DNA of 64,000 nucleotides from Vacuolonema iberomarrocanum LEGE 07170 (GCA_015207365.1 JADEXA010000039.1:1-64000), one strand, 5' to 3'; counted from the stretch's first letter, positions 28,029 to 36,428 are shown. Notes: generated by a model not told the origin, from the sequence alone. Made by a program: numbers and translations.

Positions 28029-28119
28029 AGGACTTACGCAAAACTTGCGTCATCCTAAGTGAATTCGTTGATGTTGTGGCCACGACGCAACCACAACATC
28101 AGCAAAATGCGTAAGTCTT
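28029..28119. repeat. Family B palindromic element (copy B3)
   Basis: AGGACTTACGCA at the left and TGCGTAAGTCTT at the right are inverted ends. The hairpin is GTTGATGTTGTGGCCACG / CGCAACCACAACATCAGC. It carries the CATCCTAAGTGAATTCG linker also seen in the copy at 37198-37290. Confidence 0.85.
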
Positions 28120-28126
28120 AACCTAA

Positions 28127-28235
28127 ATACAGGCCAGAAAATTAACCCCCGTTAAACCTCTGGATTTTGAGTGGTGCGGGCAGTGCCCACGCGACTCAAA
28201 ATCTGGGATTCTCTAGCTTTTGTCCTGGACTCAGG
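28127..28235. repeat. Family C palindromic element (divergent copy C2)
   Basis: Starts ATACAGGCCAGAAAA and ends TGTCCTGGACTCAG. The hairpin arms CTCTGGATTTTGAGTGGTGC and a GCGACTCAAAATCTGGG arm differ from copy C1 in sequence but remain paired. It begins 7 bp after copy B3. Confidence 0.75.
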
Positions 28236-28429
28236 AACTTTACAATAGCCAATTTTGGAATTGGGTACGATCGCCCCGTTCTTGCCCCAGAAAAAGCAGG
28301 CAATACCGCTTTGTGAAAAAACCATCTCATAAAGTGTCCAAAATCGTGCGGATTTTACGTAATTGGGACGGAGGAATATGAACGTAACGGTGAATCCCAC
28401 TGTATCTACGCAAACGCAGGAGCCTACCC

Positions 28430-28693
28430 ATGATGGATATCTTCAGTTTCTTCGACCTACCGAATCTGGAAACGTTGGAAACAAAGGATGGTGCTCAACC
28501 TTCCAAACCCGCTGGTCGTCGAAGTGCCCCCACCGAAGATTCAGAAACATCTCACCCTAAAGCAACGTCTGCCCAAGTTCCACCCACCCGCCGAGCTAAA
28601 TCTGACACTAGCTCCGATACGAATGCAGCCAGCCAACCCAGTATGGACAGGACAGAAATGTCGTCCAACTACCTCTATTGGATGGTGCCCTAG
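28430..28693 (+). CDS. Possible small hypothetical protein in the ureF-ureG spacer
   Basis: 87 residues from an ATG with AGGAG 7 bp upstream. It starts MMDIFSFFDLPNLETLE and continues as a low-complexity Ser/Thr/Pro/Ala-rich hydrophilic chain. An overlapping ORF in another frame (ATG at 28378 with GGAGGAAT upstream) competes for the same DNA, so at most one is real. No family recognised. Confidence 0.35.
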   Translation: MMDIFSFFDLPNLETLETKDGAQPSKPAGRRSAPTEDSETSHPKATSAQVPPTRRAKSDTSSDTNAASQPSMDRTEMSSNYLYWMVP

Positions 28694-28805
28694 AAAACCC
28701 CACAGAAACTCGGTTCTAGCATGAATAGTTCCAATTCCCCAGTTCACTGAAACAGTTGGCTGGCAGGCAAAAGCCGGGTTTCTCACAAGATTAAACCCCT
28801 ATCTC

Positions 28806-28895
28806 AGGGCTTACGCATTTTGTTGATGTTGTGCCCGCGATGCGGCGCGAAATTAACGAACTCGCTCAGGATGATGCAAGTTTTGTGTCAGCCCT
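28806..28895. repeat. Family B palindromic element (copy B4)
   Basis: AGGGCTTACGCA and TGTGTCAGCCCT are the inverted ends; the inner hairpin (TTGTTGATGTTGTGCCCGCG, TGCGGCGCGAAATTAACGAA) has decayed on one arm. It ends 12 bp from the ureF stop. Confidence 0.8.
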
Positions 28896-28907
28896 AACTC
28901 TATAAGG

Positions 28908-29633
28908 TTAGCTGCGAAACAACCGACTGTAGAGGGTTTCGTGGTTCATACTGGCGATCGCCACGCCACAGCCACAGGCATAAAATGCGTCAGGGTTCAG
29001 GGCTTGTGCCGCGATCGTTGTTTCTTCCAATATTGGCGATAGATTCAGCAAGATTTGCTGTCCTGTGGTTTGTCCCAGGGGAATCAACCGCACGCCTGCC
29101 GTTACCAGATTGCTCACCCAGCTCTGAAGGTAACCCAATACCGCTGTTTGGGCGTCGATCTGCCAGTGTTGGGCCGCGATCGCAAAGGCAATCGCAAAAT
29201 TGCAGTGCTCTCCACATGCCTCTAGCATTTCTGCCGAGGCGGGTTCTAGCGTGTGGAGCAAACGATGGAGCGATCGCCCCATCTGCCAACTCTGTTCCCG
29301 CATCTCTCGGGTTTCCCGCAGCGCCGAAAGCCAGTCATTCCAGTATTGCAAGGTCGCCGGAGCTCCTTGGGCGATCGCTTGCATCCCCTGGAAAATTACC
29401 GCTGCTTCTAGACGTATTGCACCATGGCTCAATTCCAGCCCGAGCCAACGTTCTAGCGCCTCAGCAGTGGTCAGTTGCTGTTGTTGTACCAGCGTTTCCA
29501 AACCTTCGGAGTAGGTATAAGCCCCAACGGGTAGGGTTGGGCTGGTGAGCTGCAGCAATCGCAAGAGCGACTCTGTCGGCAGTTGTGGCCTGGAGGGTGC
29601 AGGGTGAATGGGTGAATCGATCCTATTTTCCAT
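28908..29633 (-). CDS. ureF: Urease accessory protein UreF
   Basis: 241 residues from the ATG at 29633, which has AAGGA 9 bp upstream; the frame extends to 29660. All-helical UreF features are present: LLQLTSPTLPVGAYTYSEGLE at the N-terminus (shown only in part by SPTLPVGAYTYSEG), the HGAIRLEA segment, and the C-terminal YSRLFRS that contacts UreG/UreH. UreF acts as the checkpoint between UreG and apo-urease. No ureE is found upstream; the next gene in that direction is psaX, 271 bp away. Confidence 0.95.
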   Translation of the reverse strand: MENRIDSPIHPAPSRPQLPTESLLRLLQLTSPTLPVGAYTYSEGLETLVQQQQLTTAEALERWLGLELSHGAIRLEAAVIFQGMQAIAQGAPATLQYWNDWLSALRETREMREQSWQMGRSLHRLLHTLEPASAEMLEACGEHCNFAIAFAIAAQHWQIDAQTAVLGYLQSWVSNLVTAGVRLIPLGQTTGQQILLNLSPILEETTIAAQALNPDAFYACGCGVAIASMNHETLYSRLFRS

Positions 29634-29675
29634 CGGTGGCAATCCTTCCCAAAGAGGCAATTATCCCAAACACTT

Positions 29676-29779
29676 ATATCAAATCCGGTTGAAGCCCCCA
29701 ACTATCGTTTGTGTCCGCTGCGTTGCAGCGGACACAAACGATAGTTGGGTTTTACAGCTATTTAACCGGACTTGATATT
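29676..29779. repeat. Family E palindromic element
   Basis: About 104 bp. Ends TATATCAAATCCGGTT and AACCGGACTTGATATTA are inverted repeats. The hairpin pairs CCCAACTATCGTTTGTGTCC with its complement (29697-29749), a 25-bp near-perfect stem around GCTGCGTTGCAGC. It lies upstream of ureF and downstream of psaX. Confidence 0.85.
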
Positions 29780-29853
29780 AAATGGATATCCATCATTCAT
29801 GGGGATATTGCGAGCTGCACTTGCAGCATCCTCATAAATAGTGGATATAAAAA

Positions 29854-29881
29854 ATCCTCTGGAGCGATCGCCTCAGAGGAT
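29854..29881 (-). terminator. Rho-independent terminator of psaX
   Basis: On the minus strand ATCCTCTGAGGCGA and its partner TCCAGAGGAT form a hairpin followed by TTTTTTATATCC. It lies 24 bp after the psaX stop. The loop contains a HIP1 site. Confidence 0.88.
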
Positions 29882-29904
29882 AGCGGGTGAAAAAAGATAA
29901 ACCG

Positions 29905-29997
29905 CTACTTGATGATGCCAAAGTAATAAGCTGCAACCAGGAAGTTAATTGCGAGCAACAGCAGTGCCCATCCAGCACGGAAGGTATATGTAGTCAT
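29905..29997 (-). CDS. psaX: Photosystem I subunit PsaX
   Basis: 30 residues, too short for routine ORF calling: MTTYTFRAGWALLLLAINFL followed by VAAYYFGIIK. One transmembrane helix spans about residues 10-27. The TYTFR..WALLLLAINFL and VAAYYFGI pattern matches the peripheral PSI subunit PsaX known from Thermosynechococcus structures, which binds a chlorophyll at the edge of PsaB; recalled family length is about 30-40 residues. An AAAGGA lies 12 bp upstream of the ATG, and a strong terminator follows. The gene is monocistronic. Confidence 0.85.
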   Translation of the reverse strand: MTTYTFRAGWALLLLAINFLVAAYYFGIIK

Positions 29998-30185
29998 TGT
30001 GCGCGTTTTCCTTTAGAATTCAGCCGATAAACCTTACTCGCCATTATTAACCAAGCCGCACCCATTTTTACAACTTAAGACAAATCTCAACATTTCGCTA
30101 TAAATGCAGAGGCACCCTAGTTTAAGAGTGGGGTGCGGTGACCGCTCAAACGGTGGGTGCGCTAAAGCCAAAGGCTATCAGCCGC

Positions 30186-30788
30186 TCACGAAGCCGATTG
30201 TACAATGCCATTGACCAAGGTTGCGACGAGGCGATCGCGCTCCATATGCAACGTTTGCTTACCACCCAATATTTCTTCCAAAATAATGTAGTACACCAAG
30301 CTTCCAATGAGGATGCGCGCCGTTGCTTCTGGATCGCTCAGATGCAACTGAGGATGGCTATCGAGAAACTGCGTAAGCTGAGAAATGACCGGCTTGGCAA
30401 CGTTTTCCACATAGGTGGTTGCCAGTTCTGGAAAGCGTTGAGATTCTGCCACAATCAGCCGCATAAAAGCAGATGACTGCTCATCGGTGCAAGCCGTATC
30501 AAGCATTGAGCAGGCAACCTGCGTCAAACTGTCGGTTGGATTTTGAGTTTGGCGATGGAGTTGTGTCAGATCAAAGAAAACACCCAGTTTCGTCGCGGCC
30601 ATCTTCTGGATCAACGACGCAAAGAGACTCGCCTTATCTTGAAAATGGCTATATACCGTCGCTTTGGACACACCTGCAGCAACCGCTACCTGATCCATAC
30701 TGGTGGCCGCGTAGCCATTTGCCATAAACTGCTGCCTCGCGCCTTCGAGGATGGCTTCAGCTTTGTCACCGCGCGTTCTAGAGGTCAT
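30186..30788 (-). CDS. TetR/AcrR family transcriptional regulator
   Basis: 200 residues. The N-terminal TetR helix-turn-helix is intact (AILEGARQQFMANGYAAT, then VAVAAGVSKATVYSHFQDK), and the ligand-binding domain looks AcrR-like with a TetR_C-type end. The regulated gene is unknown; the divergent neighbour is the Uma2 gene 193 bp away, and the shared region is the likely operator site, though I see no clear palindrome in it. Confidence 0.92.
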   Translation of the reverse strand: MTSRTRGDKAEAILEGARQQFMANGYAATSMDQVAVAAGVSKATVYSHFQDKASLFASLIQKMAATKLGVFFDLTQLHRQTQNPTDSLTQVACSMLDTACTDEQSSAFMRLIVAESQRFPELATTYVENVAKPVISQLTQFLDSHPQLHLSDPEATARILIGSLVYYIILEEILGGKQTLHMERDRLVATLVNGIVQSAS

Positions 30789-30981
30789 GGGCTAGATCTT
30801 TGAAAAGAACATTCGAGGATAAAGAGATGACAGGCAGAATCCAATCACACAAGACTTCATTGTACTGATCTGTCTGAAGTCAAACACCACTAAGGGGATG
30901 ATTTTGCTGAATGGGCAACGGCACTGCATAGAAAAACATCTGGGATAATGGGAACACGCTGGCAAAAGGGGAGGCAACTCT

Positions 30982-31548
30982 ATGGCTTCAATTGCATCCA
31001 ATCGCGTCCGTTGGACGGTCGCTGATCTGGAGAGTCTTCCAGAAAACAGCACCCGCTACGAAATTATTGATGGAGACTTATTCGTGACTCGTGCTCCTCA
31101 TGCCGACCATCAGGATATTGCCGGGGCAATCTATGCCGAACTGCGGGCATGGTCGAAAAAAAGCCAGTCAGGCAAGTCATTCTTTGCACCTGGGGTCATT
31201 TTTTCAGAAGCAGACAATGTCATTCCGGATGTGGTGTGGATTAGCTCAGAAAGGCTGGAAAATGGCCTGGATGAGGCAGGGCATTTGATTGTGGCACCTG
31301 AGTTGATCGTTGAAGTGCTGTCTAGCTCAGAGAAAGATCGGGAGCGCGATCGCACCTTCAAGCTCAAACTATACTCGGTGCAGGGCGTTGCAGAATATTG
31401 GATTTGCGATCGCTTCCATCAGCAAATCGAAATCTTTCGCCGTCAGGATGCCTTGCTGACAAAAGCCTGTACCTTGTTTGCCGCAGACACCCTTACCAGC
31501 CCACTGCTGCCTGACTTCAACTGCTCGGTTGCAGAGATTTTTAGCTAG
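30982..31548 (+). CDS. Uma2 family (DUF820) putative endonuclease
   Basis: 188 residues. The PD-(D/E)XK fold is seen in IPDVVWIS (Asp), APELIVEVLS (Glu) and the following RTFKLKLY (Lys), with GVAEYWICD after it. N-terminal RYEIIDGDLFVTRAPHADHQ is the classical Uma2 opening. This family is hugely expanded in cyanobacteria, frequently as solitary genes, and its targets are not established. Cytoplasmic, monocistronic. Confidence 0.92.
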   Translation: MASIASNRVRWTVADLESLPENSTRYEIIDGDLFVTRAPHADHQDIAGAIYAELRAWSKKSQSGKSFFAPGVIFSEADNVIPDVVWISSERLENGLDEAGHLIVAPELIVEVLSSSEKDRERDRTFKLKLYSVQGVAEYWICDRFHQQIEIFRRQDALLTKACTLFAADTLTSPLLPDFNCSVAEIFS

Positions 31549-31574
31549 AGAGCCTTTTCTATCGATTTGCCAAT

Positions 31575-31688
31575 CGGATTCGCTATTGCACCAAGTCCGA
31601 ATAGCAAATCTCCGATATATTTTCTGTGAAATGCTTTCTCCGCAAGCATTTCACAGAAAATATAAATGGGTTTCTCATCCGGATTGAG
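31575..31688. repeat. Family F palindromic element
   Basis: CAATCGGATTCG and CATCCGGATTGAG mark the imperfect inverted ends. The central hairpin is TATATTTTCTGTGAAATGCT with its complement (31616-31664) around TTCTCCGCA. It occupies the gap between the convergent Uma2 and beta-lactamase-like genes and could terminate both. Confidence 0.75.
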
Positions 31689-31690
31689 TC

Positions 31691-32632
31691 TTACACCTGG
31701 CTGGACTGGACAGCCGCCACCACTTGTTTCGAGATGAACGGCTGAACATCTTCGTTCTTGCTCTGGGCGGTGCCTTCGGTGAAGACGACGAGTAGGTAGG
31801 GTTTGCGATCGGGCAATTCGACATAAGCCACATCATGGCGCACGCGGCTCATCCAACCGGCCTTCGACCAGAGTTGTGCGGTTTCGGGTAAGCCGCCCCC
31901 CAAGAAGCCCATCACCTGATTCTCTGGATCAGCAGCAAGATCCGTCGGATTGAGGCTACGACTGAGGAGTTGCATCATGGCTTGCGACCGCTCCGATGAC
32001 ACAGCGACCCCGCCCACAATACTGTGAAATAGTCGCGCCACAGCGTTGGTCGTGAGCCAGTTGCGATTTTCCATCGCCTCTCCATAAAACGCTCGCTCTC
32101 GCCCGTAGGGGCCCTCGCACCAGGTTTTCTGATTCGCATTAATCGTCTCAAACTCTTCCCAGCCCAAGTTTTGATAGTACCGATTGATGAGGTTGCGCTG
32201 TTGTTGCCAGGTTTCAAACGGGCCAGGGGGCAGTTCAGGGCCACTGGTGGTTCCAGTGAGGGCATCGACCACAAGGCTAGTGGCGTCGTTACTAGAATCG
32301 ACAATCATGTCGCGCACCGCCCGATCCAGCTCGGCTGACGGGGAAATCATGCCCGACTCTAGCCATTCCTGCACCGCCACCAGATAAAACAACTTGACGA
32401 CACTGGCCGGATAGATCCGCTCCACACCTCGGTAAGCATAGCCCCGCACGGGATAGCGCCAGAACTCTTCGGCGGTGAGAGCACCCCCGGTGTTGACGGG
32501 ATAGGGTTCGTCGTAAACCAACCAGGTCAAGGCAATCTGATTCTCAGCGATCGCCGGAAACTGGGCACGGGTATCGGCGAGGAGGCGATCGCCGATCTGC
32601 GCCAGTTGGTCATCTTGCTGAAAAAATGGCAT
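31691..32632 (-). CDS. Serine hydrolase, class A beta-lactamase-like
   Basis: 313 residues from the ATG at 32632 (MPFFQQDDQL) with GGGGGTAGGG just upstream; an earlier ATG at 32704 is in frame. The acylation motif SxxK is in YPASVVKLF, the second motif is DSSNDAT (an SDN variant) and the third is SKAGW (a KTG variant). No signal peptide is evident from either start, so it may be cytoplasmic or non-canonically exported. The altered motifs suggest a peptidase or esterase rather than an antibiotic-hydrolysing enzyme, but this is inference. Confidence 0.85.
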   Translation of the reverse strand: MPFFQQDDQLAQIGDRLLADTRAQFPAIAENQIALTWLVYDEPYPVNTGGALTAEEFWRYPVRGYAYRGVERIYPASVVKLFYLVAVQEWLESGMISPSAELDRAVRDMIVDSSNDATSLVVDALTGTTSGPELPPGPFETWQQQRNLINRYYQNLGWEEFETINANQKTWCEGPYGRERAFYGEAMENRNWLTTNAVARLFHSIVGGVAVSSERSQAMMQLLSRSLNPTDLAADPENQVMGFLGGGLPETAQLWSKAGWMSRVRHDVAYVELPDRKPYLLVVFTEGTAQSKNEDVQPFISKQVVAAVQSSQV

Positions 32633-32733
32633 CCCTACCCCCGTTGCCGCTATAGTCGTCTCCGTACTGAATTGACTGTAGGCGATTTTTTGTCCACACA
32701 ACACCTGCTATCTGGCTTATCTGCATCTTCCCC

Positions 32734-33480
32734 ATGGTTTCAATCGCCCAACTTCATGCGCTCCTCGCCGCTGAACCGCACCAAGAATTTTGCTGCGCGA
32801 TGAATCTCAACCTTTACGATTCTCCCGCGATGAAAAGTCTGGCAACCCAGGCTGCCGTTGGGCGCCACCTCCGAGTGACTGACGGGTCGAAAGGGGAAAT
32901 CCCGCAAACGGCGATCGCCGTAGAGCTCTGCGAGGACAACTACCCCGGCTGGCTAGCTGCTGAAGACCTGAAAAACCTAACCCCTGCCACCGCGCCTTAC
33001 CGCCCCGTCACGCTGACGCGGCCAGCCATCCACCCTCACTTGTCTCAAGCCATCGCCTTTACCCAAGCCGCGATGCGCCAGCCCAACATTTATCTCTGGG
33101 GCGGCACGGTCGGTCCCAACTACGACTGCTCTGGGTTGATGCAAGCGGCGTTCGCTGCTCAGGGCATCTGGCTTCCCCGCGACGCCTACCAGCAAGAGGC
33201 ATTCGTGCAAACGATCGATTTAGAGAAGGCCGAACCCGGCGACTTGGTGTTCTTTGGTTCTCCAGACCGCTGTACCCACGTGGGCTTGTATCTGGGCGAT
33301 CGCCGCTACATCCATAGCTCCGGCAAAAGCCAAGGGCGCAACGGTATCGGCATTGACATCCTCGCTGATGAAGGCGACACCGTCAGCCAAACCTATTGGA
33401 AACAGTTCCGCAGTAGTGGGCGCATCATCCAAAGCTATGTTGCACAATGTCCTCCATCAGATGTGCCTAACCCTGACTGA
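32734..33480 (+). CDS. NlpC/P60 cysteine endopeptidase with N-terminal SH3b domain
   Basis: 248 residues. Residues 25-90 form a bacterial SH3 domain and residues 105-235 an NlpC/P60 catalytic domain: catalytic Cys in YDCSGLMQAAF, His in CTHVGLYLGD, and a third polar residue in YIHSSGKSQG. The layout matches the Nostoc/Anabaena gamma-D-glutamyl-L-diamino-acid endopeptidases of known structure that cut recycled murein peptides carrying a free N-terminal L-Ala. No signal peptide, consistent with a cytoplasmic recycling role. Divergent from the beta-lactamase-like gene. Confidence 0.93.
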   Translation: MVSIAQLHALLAAEPHQEFCCAMNLNLYDSPAMKSLATQAAVGRHLRVTDGSKGEIPQTAIAVELCEDNYPGWLAAEDLKNLTPATAPYRPVTLTRPAIHPHLSQAIAFTQAAMRQPNIYLWGGTVGPNYDCSGLMQAAFAAQGIWLPRDAYQQEAFVQTIDLEKAEPGDLVFFGSPDRCTHVGLYLGDRRYIHSSGKSQGRNGIGIDILADEGDTVSQTYWKQFRSSGRIIQSYVAQCPPSDVPNPD

Positions 33481-33481
33481 A

Positions 33482-33524
33482 TTTGTTGGTAGTGTGGCCG
33501 CGACGCGACCACACTACCAACAAA
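33482..33524. repeat. Family B-type hairpin filling a 46-bp gap (copy B5)
   Basis: TTTGTTGGTAGTGTGG, CCGCGACGCGA and CCACACTACCAACAAA form a 16-bp perfect stem. It begins 2 bp after the NlpC stop and ends 2 bp before the stop of the opposing gene. The outer ends of a full family B element are missing. Confidence 0.85.
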
Positions 33525-33526
33525 AA

Positions 33527-34753
33527 TTAAACCTGGAATTGGAGTTTTTCGAGTTCTTGACGGATACGTTGTGCTTCCTGGGGATTCGTGGTTTCGTGGA
33601 GGGCGATCGCCCGTTCGAAGGCTTTGAGGCTGTCGCGAACTCGACCCAGTTTTAGGAGAGCTACGCCGAGGTTTTGGTGGGCTTCGGCATAGTTGGGTGC
33701 CAGTTGGATGGCGCGTTCGTAATGGGCGATCGCCTGCTGGGATTTGCCCATCGCTCGCAACACCGTGCCCAGGTTGAAGTGGGCGAGGGGAAAGTCCGAA
33801 TCGATTGCAACACAGGTTTCGTACATTTGGCAGGCCTCATCCAGGTTGCCCGTGGACTTCAGCAGGTTGCCTAGATTGATGGCGGCTCCGAGCTTGAGGC
33901 GATCGCCTATGGGTTGCTTGAGGGCAACGCGGTAGTGAGACAGCGCCAACTCTGGGAGCGATTGGCGGGCGCGGGCAATCCCCAGGTGGTAGTGCAACTC
34001 GTAGGCGAGATGGGGATTGACCGTGGACTGCTGCTCTTGCAGCTTTAGCCCACGCTTTAGGGTTTCGAGACCCTCGGCAAAGTCGCCCGCCTGGACGTAG
34101 ATCGCACCTAGTTTGCTACGGGCGTAGACATCATCGGGATGCTCAGACAGGTAGCGTTCGAGAGCGGTCTGTGCCCGTGCAGATTTGTTTTGCTGGGCAA
34201 TGGCTCCTGGCTCGTAGCCTGCGTGGGCGATCGCCACCATCGGTAAATCGACGATTTGCCAATGGGGTTCCTGTGCTTTCAGCGCTAGGACACTATCGTC
34301 GACCAAGGCATGGTAAGGGCGATCGAAGCGCACGGCGGGGTGGCGGCGGAACAGTCGTGACACCAGAGAGTAGGGAGATTGCTCTGCTCCAATTTCCTGG
34401 CGCACGAGATTGACAACAAGCAGATCGTCATTGGCAATGCTTTGGCGGATGGCAGGAATGGCGGGTTCGCAGAGGGTCTCGTCAGCATCTAGCACCAGCA
34501 CCCAGTCGCTGGTGACCGATTCCAGCGCGGCATTCCGAGCAGCCGCGAAATCATCATTCCAGGGGTAGGCGGCCACCGTTGCGCCATAGGATTGGGCGAT
34601 CGCCACTGTCTCATCCGTTGACCCCGTATCCAACACCACCATCTCATCGACCAGATCGCGCACACTTTCCAGGCAGCGAGGTAGGCGCTCCGCTTCGTTG
34701 CGGACAATCATGCACAGACTGATTTGGGGCGAAGAGGACATGGGTTCAGACAT
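33527..34753 (-). CDS. Glycosyltransferase family 2 with C-terminal TPR repeats
   Basis: 408 residues from the ATG at 34753 (GTG at 34756 precedes it). The GT2 domain occupies about 10-190: SLCMIVRNEAERLPRCLESV, VVLDTGSTDET, then the DXD-like VLDADETL. The rest (about 210-405) is a chain of TPR motifs (YARSKLGAIYVQAGDFAEGL, AHFNLGTVLRAMGKSQQAIA). The GT2-TPR combination is common in cyanobacteria and is presumed to glycosylate a protein or envelope polymer; acceptor unknown. Convergent with the NlpC gene. Confidence 0.9.
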   Translation of the reverse strand: MSEPMSSSPQISLCMIVRNEAERLPRCLESVRDLVDEMVVLDTGSTDETVAIAQSYGATVAAYPWNDDFAAARNAALESVTSDWVLVLDADETLCEPAIPAIRQSIANDDLLVVNLVRQEIGAEQSPYSLVSRLFRRHPAVRFDRPYHALVDDSVLALKAQEPHWQIVDLPMVAIAHAGYEPGAIAQQNKSARAQTALERYLSEHPDDVYARSKLGAIYVQAGDFAEGLETLKRGLKLQEQQSTVNPHLAYELHYHLGIARARQSLPELALSHYRVALKQPIGDRLKLGAAINLGNLLKSTGNLDEACQMYETCVAIDSDFPLAHFNLGTVLRAMGKSQQAIAHYERAIQLAPNYAEAHQNLGVALLKLGRVRDSLKAFERAIALHETTNPQEAQRIRQELEKLQFQV

Positions 34754-35060
34754 CACAGGTTTTGGGATGTGGGTTTAAGCGTGGCGTCGCTACGATGGCA
34801 TCCTTTCACAAAATGCAGGGGTTTTGCACGGTCTTTTGTGCCAGCAATTTGAGACCGATGGAAATCCAGTTTTTATAAGATTTTTCGATGGATATGGCGA
34901 TCGCAAAACAATACTTATGTACTATTTTAATGGAGGGGTTTTTGTCGGAACTTCCCGGATGAATTTGTGAGATTTCCGGAATGTGTTGGGACGCCATTAA
35001 GGAACCCCAGCGTTTTTCAATGGCGAACTGTCACGTACTCCAGAGCATCAGCGACACACC
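34754..35060. other. Gene-free divergent promoter region
   Basis: AT-richer than its surroundings, between the divergent GT2-TPR and DUF2927 genes. No palindromic element or RNA gene recognised. Confidence 0.4.
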
Positions 35061-36182
35061 ATGATGAATCCTTCTCAGTTACCGACTCGTTCACGGTCTT
35101 GCCGCCAATCCCACTCCCGTCGTCGCAACGCTAAGCCCGTTCCCTTTGCCCGCCGCCTCAAGGGCTTGTTTTTCGCCAGCCTGGTTGCCAGTACTGGGCT
35201 CGCGCTTATGCACCCCGCCGCTTCCCTGGGCAACCCATCTCCCGGTTCTTCCGTCACCCTTGACTCGGCTCTTGAGCTTCAGCCCAGTCCAGAGATGACG
35301 GCCACCCACCAAGGCGAAGTCGGCGATCGCGCGGTCGTCGTTCACGAAGAAACCGTCGAAGGGGTACCCTTTTCACTCATCCGAATCCTGGAGAGAAACC
35401 TCTGGGGATGGGTTCCGAGCGATCGCCTCGATGAGAATTCCATCGCCGCAGCCCCCAACGGGCAGCTCCTTGAGGTCGAAACCACGGGCGACGATCGCAT
35501 TAGCTACAACCCCAATGTGACAAATCCTTCTACTCCCGGTACCGCTCCGTTTTCGGTGTCCTCAGAGGCAGTGGACTACTTCCTGGAAATTGCCATGGGC
35601 AGCGAGTGGGGAAGCAGTGGCAACGTCGTGCGCAAGTGGACAGGCCCTGTCCGAATTGGGGTGCAAGGCAACCCTACCCGAGAGGATGAGCAGGCACTCA
35701 ATGATGTCATTGCCGAACTAAACACTCTCATTGAAGATGACCGCGTTACCCTCACGCTAGACAACCGTAATCCTAATGTGTGGGTACGCTTTGTGCCAGA
35801 GTCCCAGTTCCGCAGTATCGAGCCAAACTATCGACCGCGCAATCTGGGGTTCTTCTGGCTGGAGTGGAATAATCAAAGTATTTCCAACGCCCGGATTCTG
35901 ATTTCGACAACCGGGGTAACGCAGCAAGAGCGATCGCATCTCATCCGCGAAGAGTTGACCCAGGTGATGGGCTTGATGCGCGACTCCTATGACCATGCCG
36001 ACAGTATTTTCTATCAGCGCTGGACCGATGTGACGGAGTATGCGGCGATCGACCGCGAGGTGATTCGGTTGCTATATCAACCCACGATTACCTTCGGCAT
36101 GAGCCAGCGCGAAGTATCGGCAGAAATTGCCCGTCTGCGGAGTGGCTCAGTGGCGGCGCAACCCTCTCGCTCTCGGCGCTGA
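35061..36182 (+). CDS. Exported DUF2927 protein
   Basis: 373 residues. A basic N-terminus (RSRSCRQSHSRRRN) precedes a hydrophobic signal segment (GLFFASLVASTGLALMHPAA). Residues 80-140 look like an SH3-type beta barrel (GVPFSLIRILERNLWGWVPSDRL). Residues 180-350 are the DUF2927 domain, with the signature HLIREELTQVMGLMRDSYDH and the following SIFYQRW..AIDREVIRLLY. DUF2927 domains are secreted and resemble metallopeptidase-like modules (IREELTQ corresponds to an HExxQ-like position), but activity is unknown. Periplasmic or extracellular. Confidence 0.85.
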   Translation: MMNPSQLPTRSRSCRQSHSRRRNAKPVPFARRLKGLFFASLVASTGLALMHPAASLGNPSPGSSVTLDSALELQPSPEMTATHQGEVGDRAVVVHEETVEGVPFSLIRILERNLWGWVPSDRLDENSIAAAPNGQLLEVETTGDDRISYNPNVTNPSTPGTAPFSVSSEAVDYFLEIAMGSEWGSSGNVVRKWTGPVRIGVQGNPTREDEQALNDVIAELNTLIEDDRVTLTLDNRNPNVWVRFVPESQFRSIEPNYRPRNLGFFWLEWNNQSISNARILISTTGVTQQERSHLIREELTQVMGLMRDSYDHADSIFYQRWTDVTEYAAIDREVIRLLYQPTITFGMSQREVSAEIARLRSGSVAAQPSRSRR

Positions 36183-36195
36183 TAGCCCTTCTGGA

Positions 36196-36386
36196 GCCTG
36201 ACGCATTTATAGCGGTGTGCAACCGCATTAAGCACAGCAACGGTTGTGTGGGGCGCGGCGCGCCACACAACCGTACTTAACTAACGCGCATAGCGCTATA
36301 GATTTGGACAGAGTTTTTTAGAACATCCGGCGCTGCGGGGCGTTCTAAAAAATCTTGGGGTTTATCCAAGCGCATAGCGCTCTATA
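36196..36386. repeat. Family A element (copy A3) split by a D insertion
   Basis: The left piece AGCCTGACGCATT (36196-36208) and the right piece from GATTTGGACAGAG onward reconstruct the left half of family A (compare AGCCTTACACATTGAGATTA). The hairpin of the right piece is AGATTTTTTAGAAC..CGGCGCTGCGGGGC..GTTCTAAAAAATCT. A D element occupies 36209-36301 in between. The right end is GCGCATAGCGCTCTATA. Confidence 0.75.
36209..36301 (-). mobile_element. Family D MITE-like element (copy D1), inserted in a family A element
   Basis: 93 bp from TATAGCGGTG to GCATAGCGCTATA, with internal ACGGTTGTGTGG..CGCGGCGCG..CCACACAACCGT hairpin. It is in the opposite orientation to the two copies at 45 kb and about 90 percent like them by eye. 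TA on both sides and the continuity of the host element without it suggest TA target duplication, as for IS630/mariner-type transposition. Confidence 0.82.
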
Positions 36387-36428
36387 GGGCAATGTTAGGC
36401 TAGGGGGATTCTGTTGTGGGCAACCGCT

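Larger units (their letters stand above)
27897..28429. other. ureF-ureG spacer, left part
   Basis: No supported gene. Two palindromic elements stand side by side (B3 at 28029-28119 and C2 at 28127-28235). Confidence 0.5.

Noticed and set aside
28363..28560. Alternative ORF in the ureF-ureG spacer with GGAGGAAT upstream
   Set aside because: Competes with the 28430 ORF, and its sequence looks less protein-like; at most one is real.
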